Below, one piece after another: positions 51,162 to 60,341 of a DNA stretch of 64,000 bases. Position 1 is the first letter of the stretch, and each line of letters starts with the position of its first letter. The notes under the pieces were generated by a model. The model searched no databases. It saw only the letters and a program-made list of their open reading frames with translations, and was not told where the DNA came from. Source of the DNA: Massilia arenae (GTDB lineage: Bacteria > Pseudomonadota > Gammaproteobacteria > Burkholderiales > Burkholderiaceae_D); contig NZ_VPFD01000015.1 of assembly GCF_008014745.1 (NCBI RefSeq), positions 1 to 64,000 on the forward strand, in the 5' to 3' direction. The position numbers and the translations under genes were made by a program.

Positions 51162-52067
51162 ATGTCGACTCCCGGCTATCGGCTGACCCCGGCCACCGCC
51201 CTGCTCCTGACCATCCCGCCCGTGCTGTGGGCCGGTAATGCCATCGTCGGCCGGCTGGTACGCGACGCCGTGCCGCCGATGACGCTCAACCTGATCCGCT
51301 GGTCGATCGCGCTCGCTGTCCTGTTGCCGCTGGGCCGCGCCGCGCTGCGCCCCGGCAGCGGCGTATTGACCAACTGGAAGCGCTACAGCATGCTCGGCCT
51401 GCTGGGTGTCGGCCTGTACAACTCGCTGCAATACCTGGCGCTGCAAAGCTCGTCCCCGATCAATGTGACCCTGGTCGCCTCCGGCGTGCCGGTGTGGATG
51501 CTGCTGGTCGGGCGGCTGTTCTTCAACGTGCCGGTCAAGCGCAGGCAGGTCGCGGGGGCCGTGCTGTCGATCGCCGGCGTGCTGGTGGTCCTGTGCCGCG
51601 GCTCGCTGGCCGAACTGGCGGCGCTGCGGCTGATGGCGGGCGACCTGTACATGATCCTGGCCACCATCGCCTGGTCCTTCTATAGCTGGCTCCTGATGCA
51701 GCAAAAGGACGTGCCGGCGCTGCGCGCGGACTGGGCCGCCTTCTTGCTGGCCCAGGTCGGGTTCGGCGTGTTGTGGTCGGGTGCGCTGGCGGGCGGCGAA
51801 TGGGCGCTCAGGGATGTGCACATCGCCTGGAGCTGGCCGCTCGTCGCCGCCCTGCTGTACGTCGCGATCGGCCCGGCCATCATCGCCATGCGCTGCTGGG
51901 GCGCCGGCGTGCAGCGCGCCGGGCCGAGCCTTGGGGCGTTTTTCATCAACCTGACGCCGCTGTTCACGGCGCTGCTGTCGTCCGCTTTTCTCGGTGAGGC
52001 GCCGCACCTGTATCATGTTGTGGCATTCGGCATGATCGTGGGTGGGATTGCGGTGTCAGCAAAGTGA
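51162..52067 (+). CDS. EamA/DMT-family transporter
   Basis: A 301-residue protein with ten predicted helices arranged as two EamA repeats: PPVLWAGNAIVGRLVRDAVP with RWSIALAVLLPLGR in the first, and WSFYSWLLMQQKDVPALRAD with AFFINLTPLFTALLSSAFLG in the second. This drug/metabolite superfamily exports amino acids and other small metabolites; the substrate is unknown. It starts 1 nt after the nadB stop, so the two are probably cotranscribed. Confidence 0.8.
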   Translation: MSTPGYRLTPATALLLTIPPVLWAGNAIVGRLVRDAVPPMTLNLIRWSIALAVLLPLGRAALRPGSGVLTNWKRYSMLGLLGVGLYNSLQYLALQSSSPINVTLVASGVPVWMLLVGRLFFNVPVKRRQVAGAVLSIAGVLVVLCRGSLAELAALRLMAGDLYMILATIAWSFYSWLLMQQKDVPALRADWAAFLLAQVGFGVLWSGALAGGEWALRDVHIAWSWPLVAALLYVAIGPAIIAMRCWGAGVQRAGPSLGAFFINLTPLFTALLSSAFLGEAPHLYHVVAFGMIVGGIAVSAK

Positions 52068-52079
52068 GCCCCACATAAT

Positions 52080-52100
52080 TACGCGGCCATTGACCGCGTA
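52080..52100 (+). terminator. Hairpin after the EamA gene
   Basis: TACGCGG (52080-52086) and CCGCGTA (52094-52100) form a 7-bp stem with a 7-nt loop shortly after the transporter stop. A T tract is lacking, so it is a weak terminator candidate. It marks the left edge of the AT-rich defence block. Confidence 0.35.
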
Positions 52101-52137
52101 TAACCGACTGACTGCAACGGTAAGTGAAGGCCATGCT

Positions 52138-52347
52138 CTATAACTTAGAGAACGGATATCTATTTTTAACATTGGCATTCAAATACTTTCCCTTGGATTC
52201 AGCGGAAAGCATTTCATCATACTCTGAAGATTGGACGCCAAAATACTGGTAGACTCCGCCATTCTTAAATTCCACTTCGAGAATTTGATTTTCACCATCG
52301 TAGCCGACAGAGTGGATGTTGCTCGAAGTAACCATAATTCGTTCCAT
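52138..52347 (-). CDS. KTSC-domain protein, third gene of the SIR2-HerA operon
   Basis: A 69-residue protein: MERIMVTSSNIHSVGYDGEN, LEVEFKNGGVYQYFGV, then KGKYLNANVKNRYPF. This is a complete KTSC domain, a small beta-rich fold often near phage or defence genes and proposed to bind RNA. GGAGGAATA directly precedes ATG 52347, 23 nt after the HerA stop, so it is the last gene of the operon. A role as regulator, antitoxin-like partner or RNA sensor is speculation. Confidence 0.75.
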   Translation of the reverse strand: MERIMVTSSNIHSVGYDGENQILEVEFKNGGVYQYFGVQSSEYDEMLSAESKGKYLNANVKNRYPFSKL

Positions 52348-52370
52348 TATTCCTCCAATCACATAACTTA

Positions 52371-54266
52371 TCAGATTTTGGGGACTGCATTCGGGTCTTG
52401 TTTTCGCCATGCATCAATAAGCGGCTCGTAATTTTCTTGAAGAATTTTATCTGTCCAGCCTCCCGTTCTAACGCGCGTGCCATTTGGCCCCATCGGCACT
52501 ACTACCTCTGGATCATCACTATGTGGGCGCATTCCTTCTGCAGGTCTGTCAATGAGGGCACGAATTGGCATATTCACAGCCTCACCTACAATTAAGGCCT
52601 CACCAGTTCGAAGTACCGGCAGCATGGAAAATAGACCTTTCAGATTATCCGATGCACAGGAGGTAATCTGAGAACGGTCGGCTTCATTCGTAAGCCTCAA
52701 CGAAATTATGGTGCCACATTGAGAGAGGATGGTGCTGTCGATCTCCGATGGCCTCTGACTAACAAGCATCATCCCGACTCCATATTTGCGACCTTCTTTC
52801 GCAATTCTTTTGGCCGCGACAGCAGCGCGATTTTTAGCTTGCGCCCCGAGATAAACATGGGCTTCCTCGAGCACAACCATCAGCGGCCGTTTACGACCGC
52901 CTTCAGCCTTAAGACGTCCCCAAAAAAGAGAGTCGTACAAGATTCTTAATACTGCCCCAATTAGGTCATCAACGACCGATACGGGAATTCCTGAAAGATC
53001 GAAAACGGAAATCGGCGTATCAGCGCCAATCCAAGAATCTAATAACTTGTCAAGATCCGCTTCGGTTTTCCCGCTCACATCAGGCGCCCATGGTCCCGGA
53101 CGGAACAAAAACTGCATTCTTGGATCTCGCAGCTTGCTCTCAAGACTGTCTAAATGTGTTCGAGGCAGATCTCCATACTGCCCAGCGTACACCTTATCTG
53201 GATCATCTTTTACATCTTTCAAAGGCCGGAATTTTGGTCGGGTCACGAGGTCAGCATCGCCCGAATCGCTCGCGTCCCCTTGCGCGTTAGGGAGATAGGT
53301 GCGAGTTGCCTCAGTTTGGTTCTGATTCTTGCTAACTGAGTGGGTCGAACATTGCAATGAATATAAATCGTGCCATAGCTTATAAACAGAGAACGGTAAA
53401 GGTGTGTCGACAGTGATATTAATATCAGTTAGGCTGTGGGCCGACCCGCCAGGGGCGGAGGCCCGTTTGGCGGCAAGAATCCGATCTTGAAGCATTACCA
53501 ACGGGGTGCCTGTAATATTCCCCACTGATATAGATAAGAATTCGTCCGAAGTGAGAGCCCAGAATGGGACGTATAACTCTTTTTCGCCTTTTTTCTCATC
53601 GGCGCCAACTCTAAACACTCGAGCCCGGTCACCAAATGCGCTTGTATACTCGCCATGAAGGTCGAACAACACCACTCGTGCTGCTTGAAAGCGAGTACGA
53701 TCCGATACAGAGCAGAGAATGTTAGCGACGGAATTTGATTTCCCGGAGCCAGTGCTACCGACAATTGCAGAATGTCGGGAGACGAGTCTGTTCATTTCTA
53801 GGAAAGCACGGATGGATTCTGCACTTGCTACGCGGCCCACCGCAACATAGCCGTCTTCGTCGCCAGGTGCATACACCGTCTTAAGGTCTGATTCAGTGAC
53901 AACATGAACAGAGTCACCTATCGAAGGATACTGCGCGATGCCTCGCTCAAATTTTGTCCCGCGACGTCCCTGGCCTACAAGTTCTACTCTGAGCCATCGA
54001 TTTCCATATTGAGACGCACCTTCAGGGACGCCGGGCGCAGCACCTGCACCGACCTGTGAAATTACCCCATATAGATCCACGTAACCGGAGGGTATTCGCA
54101 CGAATCCGCCAACCTGACCTACTCGGTAGGCCTCTCCATTAACGAAAAGCAAGCCACCTGGAGTATTCTCCAAAAGCTTCACGCTAATGCTCGCTCCATT
54201 AATATCTTCGACGCTGCCTAAACGCGACGGGTCTGTATTCTGAATCGAATTAGCGCTCATTCTCAT
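52371..54266 (-). CDS. herA: HerA-like ATPase of a SIR2-HerA anti-phage system
   Basis: A 631-residue HerA/FtsK-superfamily ATPase: N-terminal HAS-barrel-like domain (about 1-150; GSVEDINGASISVKLLENTP), Walker A at 170-177 (GSTGSGKS), LFDLHGEYTSAF, an inserted helical/linker region, Walker B (LMVVLEEAHVYLG) and the sensor/arginine region CGTIISLRLTNEADRSQI. In SIR2-HerA defence the HerA hexamer binds and controls the SIR2 effector. It overlaps the SIR2 stop by 17 nt (ATG 54266; 54260 also possible). The gene is clearly AT-richer than the nad genes on each side. Confidence 0.85.
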   Translation of the reverse strand: MRMSANSIQNTDPSRLGSVEDINGASISVKLLENTPGGLLFVNGEAYRVGQVGGFVRIPSGYVDLYGVISQVGAGAAPGVPEGASQYGNRWLRVELVGQGRRGTKFERGIAQYPSIGDSVHVVTESDLKTVYAPGDEDGYVAVGRVASAESIRAFLEMNRLVSRHSAIVGSTGSGKSNSVANILCSVSDRTRFQAARVVLFDLHGEYTSAFGDRARVFRVGADEKKGEKELYVPFWALTSDEFLSISVGNITGTPLVMLQDRILAAKRASAPGGSAHSLTDINITVDTPLPFSVYKLWHDLYSLQCSTHSVSKNQNQTEATRTYLPNAQGDASDSGDADLVTRPKFRPLKDVKDDPDKVYAGQYGDLPRTHLDSLESKLRDPRMQFLFRPGPWAPDVSGKTEADLDKLLDSWIGADTPISVFDLSGIPVSVVDDLIGAVLRILYDSLFWGRLKAEGGRKRPLMVVLEEAHVYLGAQAKNRAAVAAKRIAKEGRKYGVGMMLVSQRPSEIDSTILSQCGTIISLRLTNEADRSQITSCASDNLKGLFSMLPVLRTGEALIVGEAVNMPIRALIDRPAEGMRPHSDDPEVVVPMGPNGTRVRTGGWTDKILQENYEPLIDAWRKQDPNAVPKI

Positions 54267-55506
54267 TTCCGCATAGCTGTTCGAGAAATAGACCTAGGTA
54301 ATGAAAATCACCAAGCCTATTTTTTACGAGCTTACCGTGACCTGAATTATTCTCTGAATCCTCTTCAATTAACCATGGATAATGCTCACCGCCGCCTGCC
54401 GTTCCCGGCCTGTATTGACCTACTCGAGTTCCAACTACCGCACCGTCCCACGCAAGCACGGTGAGATTGCTTTGTTTTTTCGCATAGCTAACTGCTCGTT
54501 CATGTTGTAACAGATCAGAATACATTAGAGCAAAACATTGTGCGTTCCGATTTCCTCGAAGGCCGTCAAGAAGCACCTCGTTTAGATGATCGTCTAAAAA
54601 TGAGTATCCACATACGATTAGCCTCGGCGCATCTTTGCCGTGAAAAAACGCTCGTAATCGATCAAGCATGGCAAGGTAAGGCATACGTCGGCTCTGATCA
54701 TACTTTAAGTGCGATGGGTAGATCATTACCTTTCCCTGTGCAGCCTCACGAGTGACGCGGACCACGCGAGATACTTTTGCGCCATTAACTAGCTCTTCAC
54801 TTTTCTCCCAATTAATTGAGCCATGCAGTTTCCACAATCTAGTCCAACGAGCCGGGACAACGTCGTGCTCGATAGATGCTAGATCAAACCAAGGATTATG
54901 TGATCCAACAAATCCATCGAAGTGAGGGATCGGATGTTGTTCAAATGCCTGTTCAAAAAGAACGTCGTAATTTGGGGTGAATATTTCGATCGGATGATTA
55001 CGATTCACGCCACCAATCCATGAAGCAAATCGGTTATAAGCGTTCCGATACGGCGGCAGTGGGGCGCGAACTTCACGCGCAATCAAAGTGCAGATCTCTG
55101 CATCCAGTCGATACAGATCGTCTTTGCCCATCTCCAAAATAACTGCATTTCCTTTTCGGCTTGCAAGAGTTCGTAATTCGGTAAGAACATCTTCGACTGT
55201 GGGATTTTTACAGTAGACGTGTGTGCACTCTGCATACAAGGCATCCCATTGTTTTTTGAGTTTGGAGTTTCCATTTGCTTGAGCATCGATCGCCGACAGT
55301 CCATCTGCAACCCGTTTGGTAAGCTCAACCACTGCAGGAATCAGCGTAACACTCTTCTCACCATTGGCGTCGTAGACTCCAAGAGGACATCCCGCTCCGA
55401 CGAAACAACCAATTCTTTGCTTGTCATCTTGAAGCACTTGTCTAAGATGACGCGCCTGCTGGGCGGCATCATGAATTTCGGGGAAATGCTTTTCTATTAA
55501 TGTCAT
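54250..55506 (-). CDS. SIR2-family NADase effector of a SIR2-HerA anti-phage system
   Basis: A 418-residue protein with a SIR2-like NAD-binding fold: RIGCFVGAGCPLGV (glycine-rich loop), FTPNYDVLFEQAF with Asn179, WKLHGSINW with His228, and LIVCGYSFLDDHLNEVL. These are the elements of defence SIR2 proteins that cleave NAD+; there is no zinc-binding module as in protein deacetylases. Upstream of and overlapping the HerA gene, as in known two-gene SIR2-HerA systems that abort infection by NAD+ depletion. ATG 55506 follows directly on an AT-rich region. The second position of the loop is Cys (GAGC) rather than the usual Ser or Ala. Confidence 0.85.
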   Translation of the reverse strand: MTLIEKHFPEIHDAAQQARHLRQVLQDDKQRIGCFVGAGCPLGVYDANGEKSVTLIPAVVELTKRVADGLSAIDAQANGNSKLKKQWDALYAECTHVYCKNPTVEDVLTELRTLASRKGNAVILEMGKDDLYRLDAEICTLIAREVRAPLPPYRNAYNRFASWIGGVNRNHPIEIFTPNYDVLFEQAFEQHPIPHFDGFVGSHNPWFDLASIEHDVVPARWTRLWKLHGSINWEKSEELVNGAKVSRVVRVTREAAQGKVMIYPSHLKYDQSRRMPYLAMLDRLRAFFHGKDAPRLIVCGYSFLDDHLNEVLLDGLRGNRNAQCFALMYSDLLQHERAVSYAKKQSNLTVLAWDGAVVGTRVGQYRPGTAGGGEHYPWLIEEDSENNSGHGKLVKNRLGDFHYLGLFLEQLCGNENER

Positions 55507-56003
55507 TATGTAATCCGTGACTTGGTCGACCCGTATTGCCGAGCATCGTCAGCTCAATTAATATGTTATTGAAACCAACCCAAGAAGAATCCCGAATACT
55601 TAGGTAGCCTTAAAACTTGCGTTACTCCAGTCAGGTCCAACTTTAGTCGTTGATGTTAAGCAATATTTATTTTTAGCAACCAACTGGTTCTCATTGGTAA
55701 CTTCCACTACTTATGGTAGCTCAATAGTTCCAACTTGTAACCTAGTTTGTGTCCATGAAGACACGGATTTTTATACATGGAATTCGAAATCTTTCACAAA
55801 GGAATTTTTTATGCGTAAAGCGTATTTTTGTCATGAAGAGAAATTTTTGATCAGATATCAGTAGGGATTAGCTGAGCAGGGGCGTCGAATCATTCGCTTA
55901 GGAAACGTGTTTCACGTCTCGAAAGACAGTATTACGATAGATGTTCTATCGCAATGAGATTGATATGGTTAATCATGTGCATTGTTGCAGGAAGCCAGCT
56001 TAT
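55507..56003. other. AT-rich intergenic region, right edge of the defence block
   Basis: These 497 bases are conspicuously AT-rich and without a supported gene. They should contain the promoter of the SIR2-HerA-KTSC operon (minus strand) close to 55507-55600 and that of the sirtuin operon near 55920-55990. No direct repeats or att-like core were found by eye. Confidence 0.45.
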
Positions 56004-56873
56004 ATGAGTGCGGATTTGCTAGCGCGTTTCCTGGACACGAAGCGGTCTGTTCTTGTCCTCACCGGCGCCGGCCTGTCGACCGCTTCCGGCATCCCCGATT
56101 ACCGCGACCGTGACGGCGTGCGCCGCGGCCGCCTGCCGATCCAGGGCCCGGAATTCCGTCGCGACGTCGCGGTCCAGCGCCGCTACTGGGCGCGCAGCAT
56201 GGTCGGCTGGCCGCTACTGGCGCGCGCGCGACCCAATGACGGACATCGGGCGCTAGCCGCCCTCGAAGCGGCCGGCAAGCTCGGATTCATCCTGACCCAG
56301 AACGTCGACGGCCTGCACCAGCAGGCCGGCAGCCACGCCCTGCTCGAATTGCACGGCAATATCCATTATGTGAGCTGCCTGGCCTGCCATGCGCGCTTCC
56401 CCCGTGCTTTCGTCCAGACCCAGCTTGAGTTCGCGAACCCGGCCCTGCTGCAGGCGATGGCCGCGCCGCTACCGGACGGCGATGCGGCGCTCGACCCCGA
56501 CGCAGTCACCGGCGTCGCCATCCCCGCCTGCGTGCACTGTGGCGGCGTGCTGATGCCCGACGTCGTCTTCTTCGGCGATAACGTTCCCCCAGCGCGCACC
56601 GCCTGCGCACTGGCCCAGATGGAGGCGGCCGACGCGCTCCTGGTGGTCGGCTCGTCGCTGATGGTGTATTCGGGCTTCCGTTTCTGCCGGCTCGCGCAGG
56701 CGGCCGGCAAACCAATCGCCGCCATCAACCTCGGCCGCACCCGCGCGGACGACATGCTGGCGCTCAAGCTCGAAGCGACGGCCGAACAGATCTTGCCGCA
56801 GGTGGCGCAACTGCTGGGGGCGAACCGGCCCGCGCCGCCATCCGACCTTATCGACCATAGGGGGACCATGTGA
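56004..56873 (+). CDS. cobB: NAD-dependent protein deacylase (sirtuin)
   Basis: A 289-residue sirtuin: VLTGAGLSTASGIPDYRDR (NAD loop), TQNVDGLHQQAG with the catalytic Asn-Asp pair, LELHGNIHYVSC with the catalytic His, and a four-Cys zinc site (CLACHARF and ACVHCGGVL). VGSSLMVYSGFRFC and INLGRTRADD close the NAD pocket. It lacks the Tyr/Arg desuccinylase pair in an obvious form. ATG 56004 is preferred; the frame from 55941 begins in the AT-rich flank. It shares a GTGA overlap with the next gene. It consumes NAD+ and thus fits the local nad theme. Confidence 0.85.
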   Translation: MSADLLARFLDTKRSVLVLTGAGLSTASGIPDYRDRDGVRRGRLPIQGPEFRRDVAVQRRYWARSMVGWPLLARARPNDGHRALAALEAAGKLGFILTQNVDGLHQQAGSHALLELHGNIHYVSCLACHARFPRAFVQTQLEFANPALLQAMAAPLPDGDAALDPDAVTGVAIPACVHCGGVLMPDVVFFGDNVPPARTACALAQMEAADALLVVGSSLMVYSGFRFCRLAQAAGKPIAAINLGRTRADDMLALKLEATAEQILPQVAQLLGANRPAPPSDLIDHRGTM

Positions 56874-57910
56874 TCAGCACCTATCGAAGCACAAACGCAA
56901 GCAGCACGCGGCGCCTGTCGGCCGGCGTCGCCATCGCCGGCCTCGGCCTGCTGGCGTCCTGGCTATTGGTGCGCGCCAAATCCCGGCGCGCCGAACGTGA
57001 ACACCCGCCGACGGGCAGCTTCATCACGGTCGACGGCGTCAAGCTCCATTACCTGGAGCGCGGCCAGGGCCCGGTGCTGGTGCTCTTGCATGGCAACGGC
57101 GTCGATGCCACCGACTGGGAACATAGCGGCCTGCTGGACGCCGCTGCCGAGCATTACCGCGTGATCGCCTTTGACCGCCCCGGCTTCGGCTACAGCGAGC
57201 GCCCGCGCACCACGGTCTGGACCCCGGATCGGCAGGCGCGCCTGCTACATCACGCGCTGCAGGAACTGAACGTGGACAGCGCCATCGTCGCCGGCCATTC
57301 CTTGGGCACGCTGGTGGCGCTGAGCATGGGACTGCAGGTGCCGGACTTCGTGCGGGGGCTGGTGCTGGTCTCGGGCTACTACTATCCGAGCGTGCGGATG
57401 GACGTGATGGTCGGCGCGCCGCCAGCCATTCCGCTGGTAGGCGACGCGCTGCGCTACACCGTGGCCCCGCTCGCCGGACGCCTGATCTGGCCGGCCGCGG
57501 TTGGGCGCGCGTTTGCGCCCTTGCCTGTGTCCGAGCGCTTCCGCGCGTTGTCTCCGTGGATGTCCCTGCGTCCCAGCCAATTGCGGGCGAATGCCGCCGA
57601 TAGCAGCCTGATGGTGCCGGCCGCGATGTCGCTGGCGCGGCGGTTTGGAAAGTTGAAGGTGCCCGTGCAGATCCTGTCCGGCACCCAGGATGGAGTCTGC
57701 GACTGCGCCCACAATGCCGAACGCTTGCATGCGGCGCTACGCCACAGCGAGCTGTCGGTCACGCCTGGTGTAGGTCATATGCTGCATTACGCGGAACCGG
57801 GCAAGGTGCTGGGGGCGATCGATGCGATCGCGTCCCAGGTCGGGGTGCCCGCCCACTTACCGAGTGCGCGCGAGAATGCGGTCGCGGCGGCCGGCGAAAG
57901 TGGCGTTTAG
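56870..57910 (+). CDS. Membrane-anchored alpha/beta hydrolase
   Basis: A 346-residue protein with an N-terminal TM anchor (AGVAIAGLGLLASWLLVRAK) and an alpha/beta-hydrolase fold: VLLHGNGVDATDWEHSGLLD (oxyanion HG), VIAFDRPGFGYSERP, nucleophile Ser in AGHSLGTLVALSMG, acid in LSGTQDGVCDCAHN and His in PGVGHMLHYAEP. It starts at GTG 56870, overlapping the sirtuin stop by 4 nt, with AGGGGG upstream. The substrate is unknown. A 10-bp tandem repeat (TGGCGTTTAG twice) at its end provides its stop and that of the convergent gene. Confidence 0.8.
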   Translation: MISTYRSTNASSTRRLSAGVAIAGLGLLASWLLVRAKSRRAEREHPPTGSFITVDGVKLHYLERGQGPVLVLLHGNGVDATDWEHSGLLDAAAEHYRVIAFDRPGFGYSERPRTTVWTPDRQARLLHHALQELNVDSAIVAGHSLGTLVALSMGLQVPDFVRGLVLVSGYYYPSVRMDVMVGAPPAIPLVGDALRYTVAPLAGRLIWPAAVGRAFAPLPVSERFRALSPWMSLRPSQLRANAADSSLMVPAAMSLARRFGKLKVPVQILSGTQDGVCDCAHNAERLHAALRHSELSVTPGVGHMLHYAEPGKVLGAIDAIASQVGVPAHLPSARENAVAAAGESGV

Positions 57911-57916
57911 TGGCGT

Positions 57917-58237
57917 TTAGCTGCTACCGAGCTTGATGGCCAGGCCGGTGAACAGGCTGGCCGCCATCGCCAGCGACAGCACGCCATGCATGGCGGTCGA
58001 GCCGATCGACGACGCCTCGGCCGAGTCGTCGCGCTTGAGCGCCATTGCGCGGCCCAGCACCACCGGGCGCAGGAAGCCGCGGATGCCGACCAGCAGCATG
58101 CCGATGCCGAAGAACAGCTCGGCCTTCATGCCAGACATGATGCCATCGAGGAGTTGGGGCACGCCCAATAGAAGGCCGAAGCCGAGCCAGAACAGGCGAA
58201 AGCCGAGCGAACGTTTCAACTTGTCGGAAGTCGTCAT
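57917..58237 (-). CDS. Small membrane protein of unknown function
   Basis: A 106-residue protein with three predicted helices (LFWLGFGLLLGVPQLLDGIM, AELFFGIGMLLVGIRGFL, TAMHGVLSLAMAASLFTGLA) and a short charged loop. No family is recognised. CAGGATCTTC precedes ATG 58237, 23 nt after the nadC stop, so it is the third gene of the nadA-nadC transcript. A link to NAD synthesis is only by position. Confidence 0.6.
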   Translation of the reverse strand: MTTSDKLKRSLGFRLFWLGFGLLLGVPQLLDGIMSGMKAELFFGIGMLLVGIRGFLRPVVLGRAMALKRDDSAEASSIGSTAMHGVLSLAMAASLFTGLAIKLGSS

Positions 58238-58260
58238 GAAGATCCTGTGAGAATGAATGG

Positions 58261-59136
58261 TCAGATGATGCGCAGCGAGTAATCTGTCGCGCGTACATCC
58301 TTGGTCAGGCTGCCGATCGAGATGCGGTCGACGCCCGTTTCGGCGATCGCGCGCACGGTCTCCAGATTGATGCCGCCCGATGCCTCGAGCAGCGCGCGGC
58401 CGGCATTGAGCTGCACCGCCTCGCGCATGCGCGCCAGGTCGAAGTTGTCTAGCAAGACCGACTTGACGCCGGCATCGAGCGCTTCCTGGAGCTGGGCGAT
58501 GGTCTCGACCTCGATCTGCACCGGCGCGCCCGAGTTCGATGCGGTCGCCGCCTGCAGCGCAGCGGTGACGCCGCCCGCCGCCGCGATATGGTTTTCCTTG
58601 ATCAGGATGCCGTCGTACAGCGCCATGCGCTGGTTCTTGCCGCCGCCGACACGCACCGCATATTTCTGCGCCAGGCGCAGGCCGGGCAAGGTCTTGCGGG
58701 TGTCGAGGATCGCGGCATTGGTACCGGCAATGACGTCGACGTAGCGCCGGGTGGCGGTCGCCACACCAGACAGCAGCTGCATGAAATTCAGCGCACCGCG
58801 CTCGGCGGTGAGCAGCGAGCGCGGATTGGCGCGGATCGTGCACACGGCCGAATCGGCCGCCATCAGCTCGCCCTCGGCATAGTGCCAGTCGATCTCGATG
58901 TCCTGGTCGACCGCCAGCATCAGGCCTTCGAACCACGGCGCGCCGCACAGGACGGCCGACTCGCGGACGATCACGCGTGCCGTCACCACGGTATCGCTGG
59001 GGACCAGCTTGCCGGTCAGGTCGCCGGTGCCGACGTCTTCCAGCAGCGCGGCCAGGATGTTCTGCTCGAAAGCGGCCTGCAGCCTGTCGTCGAACTGGGC
59101 GTGTGGGTTGTCAAATGTGGTCACTGAGGTGGTCAT
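58261..59136 (-). CDS. nadC: Nicotinate-nucleotide pyrophosphorylase (carboxylating)
   Basis: A 291-residue quinolinate phosphoribosyltransferase, the third step of de novo NAD synthesis. Signatures: [76 protein letters not shown] (active-site Arg/Lys/His), and [14 protein letters not shown]. Full family length. It overlaps nadA by 4 nt, so translation is coupled. Confidence 0.95.
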   Translation of the reverse strand: MTTSVTTFDNPHAQFDDRLQAAFEQNILAALLEDVGTGDLTGKLVPSDTVVTARVIVRESAVLCGAPWFEGLMLAVDQDIEIDWHYAEGELMAADSAVCTIRANPRSLLTAERGALNFMQLLSGVATATRRYVDVIAGTNAAILDTRKTLPGLRLAQKYAVRVGGGKNQRMALYDGILIKENHIAAAGGVTAALQAATASNSGAPVQIEVETIAQLQEALDAGVKSVLLDNFDLARMREAVQLNAGRALLEASGGINLETVRAIAETGVDRISIGSLTKDVRATDYSLRII

Positions 59137-60272
59137 GCCGGTCCTACCCCCGAGAACATCGGGGCATTGTTTTCCAGTTTGCCGGTCGGCAGCGCCTTGG
59201 CGCGCTTGGCGGCCGCGAAATCGAGCATGCGGTCGATGGCGCGTTTGGCCTGGAGGCCGACCGCCGGGTCGACGTGGACCTGGTTCGCGCCCGATTCGAG
59301 CACTTCGGCCAGGTTACGCAGGCCGTTCATGGCCATCCACGGGCAGTGCGCGCAGCTCTTGCAGGTCGCGCTATTGCCCGCAGTCGGCGCCTCGATGAAG
59401 GTTTTACCGGGCGCCGCCATCCGCATCTTGTGCAGGATGCCGTTGTCGGTAGCGACGATGAAATGGGTCGCGTCCATGGTCTGGGCCGCGTTGATCAGCT
59501 GGGTGGTCGAGCCGACCGCGTCGGCCTGGGCGACGACGTTGGCCGGCGATTCCGGGTGCACCAGCACCTTCGCATTCGGGTATTCGGCCTTGAGCAGGTC
59601 GAGTTCGATGCCCTTGAATTCGTCGTGCACCAGGCAGGAACCCTGCCACAGCAGCATGTCGGCGCCGGTCTTGGCCTGGATGTAGGAACCCAGGTGGCGG
59701 TCGGGCGCCCACAGGATCTTCTTGCCCTGGGCGTGCAGCTCCGCCACGATGTCCAGGCCAATCGACGAAGTCACCATCCAGTCCGCGCGCGCCTTCACGG
59801 CTGCGCTGGTATTGGCATACACGACCACGGTGCGGTCCGGATGCTGGTCGCAGAAAGCTGCGAATTCATCGGCCGGGCAGCCCAGGTCGAGCGAACAGGT
59901 CGCATCGAGATCGGGCATCAGGATGGTTTTCTCGGGGCTGAGGATCTTGGCGGTTTCGCCCATGAAGCGCACGCCGGCCACCACCAGGGTCTGGGCCGGG
60001 TGGTCACGGCCGAAGCGCGCCATCTCGAGTGAATCCGAGACGCAGCCGCCAGTTTCCTCGGCCAGGTCTTGCAGGTCGGCGTCCACATAGTAGTGGGCCA
60101 CCAGCACGGCGCCCTTCTCTTTCAGCAGGCGCCGGATGCGGTCCTTCAGTTCGGCGCGCTCGGCATTCTGAAGCGCGCTCGGGATTTTCGCCCAGGCCTC
60201 GGCGGTGCAGGCCATGCCGGCCTGGGGCCGGTCGTATTCGTAGGTCTTGATTGGTACTGTTACGGCATTCAT
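59133..60272 (-). CDS. nadA: Quinolinate synthase A
   Basis: A 379-residue [4Fe-4S] enzyme that condenses iminoaspartate with dihydroxyacetone phosphate. Cluster cysteines are visible in [32 protein letters not shown], and [12 protein letters not shown]. Active-site motifs include [29 protein letters not shown] and [20 protein letters not shown]. It is first in the nadA-nadC operon, and its product feeds NadC. No NadR/NrtR site was recognised upstream. Confidence 0.95.
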   Translation of the reverse strand: MNAVTVPIKTYEYDRPQAGMACTAEAWAKIPSALQNAERAELKDRIRRLLKEKGAVLVAHYYVDADLQDLAEETGGCVSDSLEMARFGRDHPAQTLVVAGVRFMGETAKILSPEKTILMPDLDATCSLDLGCPADEFAAFCDQHPDRTVVVYANTSAAVKARADWMVTSSIGLDIVAELHAQGKKILWAPDRHLGSYIQAKTGADMLLWQGSCLVHDEFKGIELDLLKAEYPNAKVLVHPESPANVVAQADAVGSTTQLINAAQTMDATHFIVATDNGILHKMRMAAPGKTFIEAPTAGNSATCKSCAHCPWMAMNGLRNLAEVLESGANQVHVDPAVGLQAKRAIDRMLDFAAAKRAKALPTGKLENNAPMFSGVGPA

Positions 60273-60341
60273 GCTCGCGCGTCTCCTCGCGTTGGCGGGG
60301 CCGAGACCCCGCCCTCCTTCAAACCGATGTCTGGCTGTCGA

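Noticed and set aside
52068..56003. Direct repeats flanking the defence block
   Set aside because: No convincing repeat pair was found by eye; the boundaries are set only by base composition and gene content.
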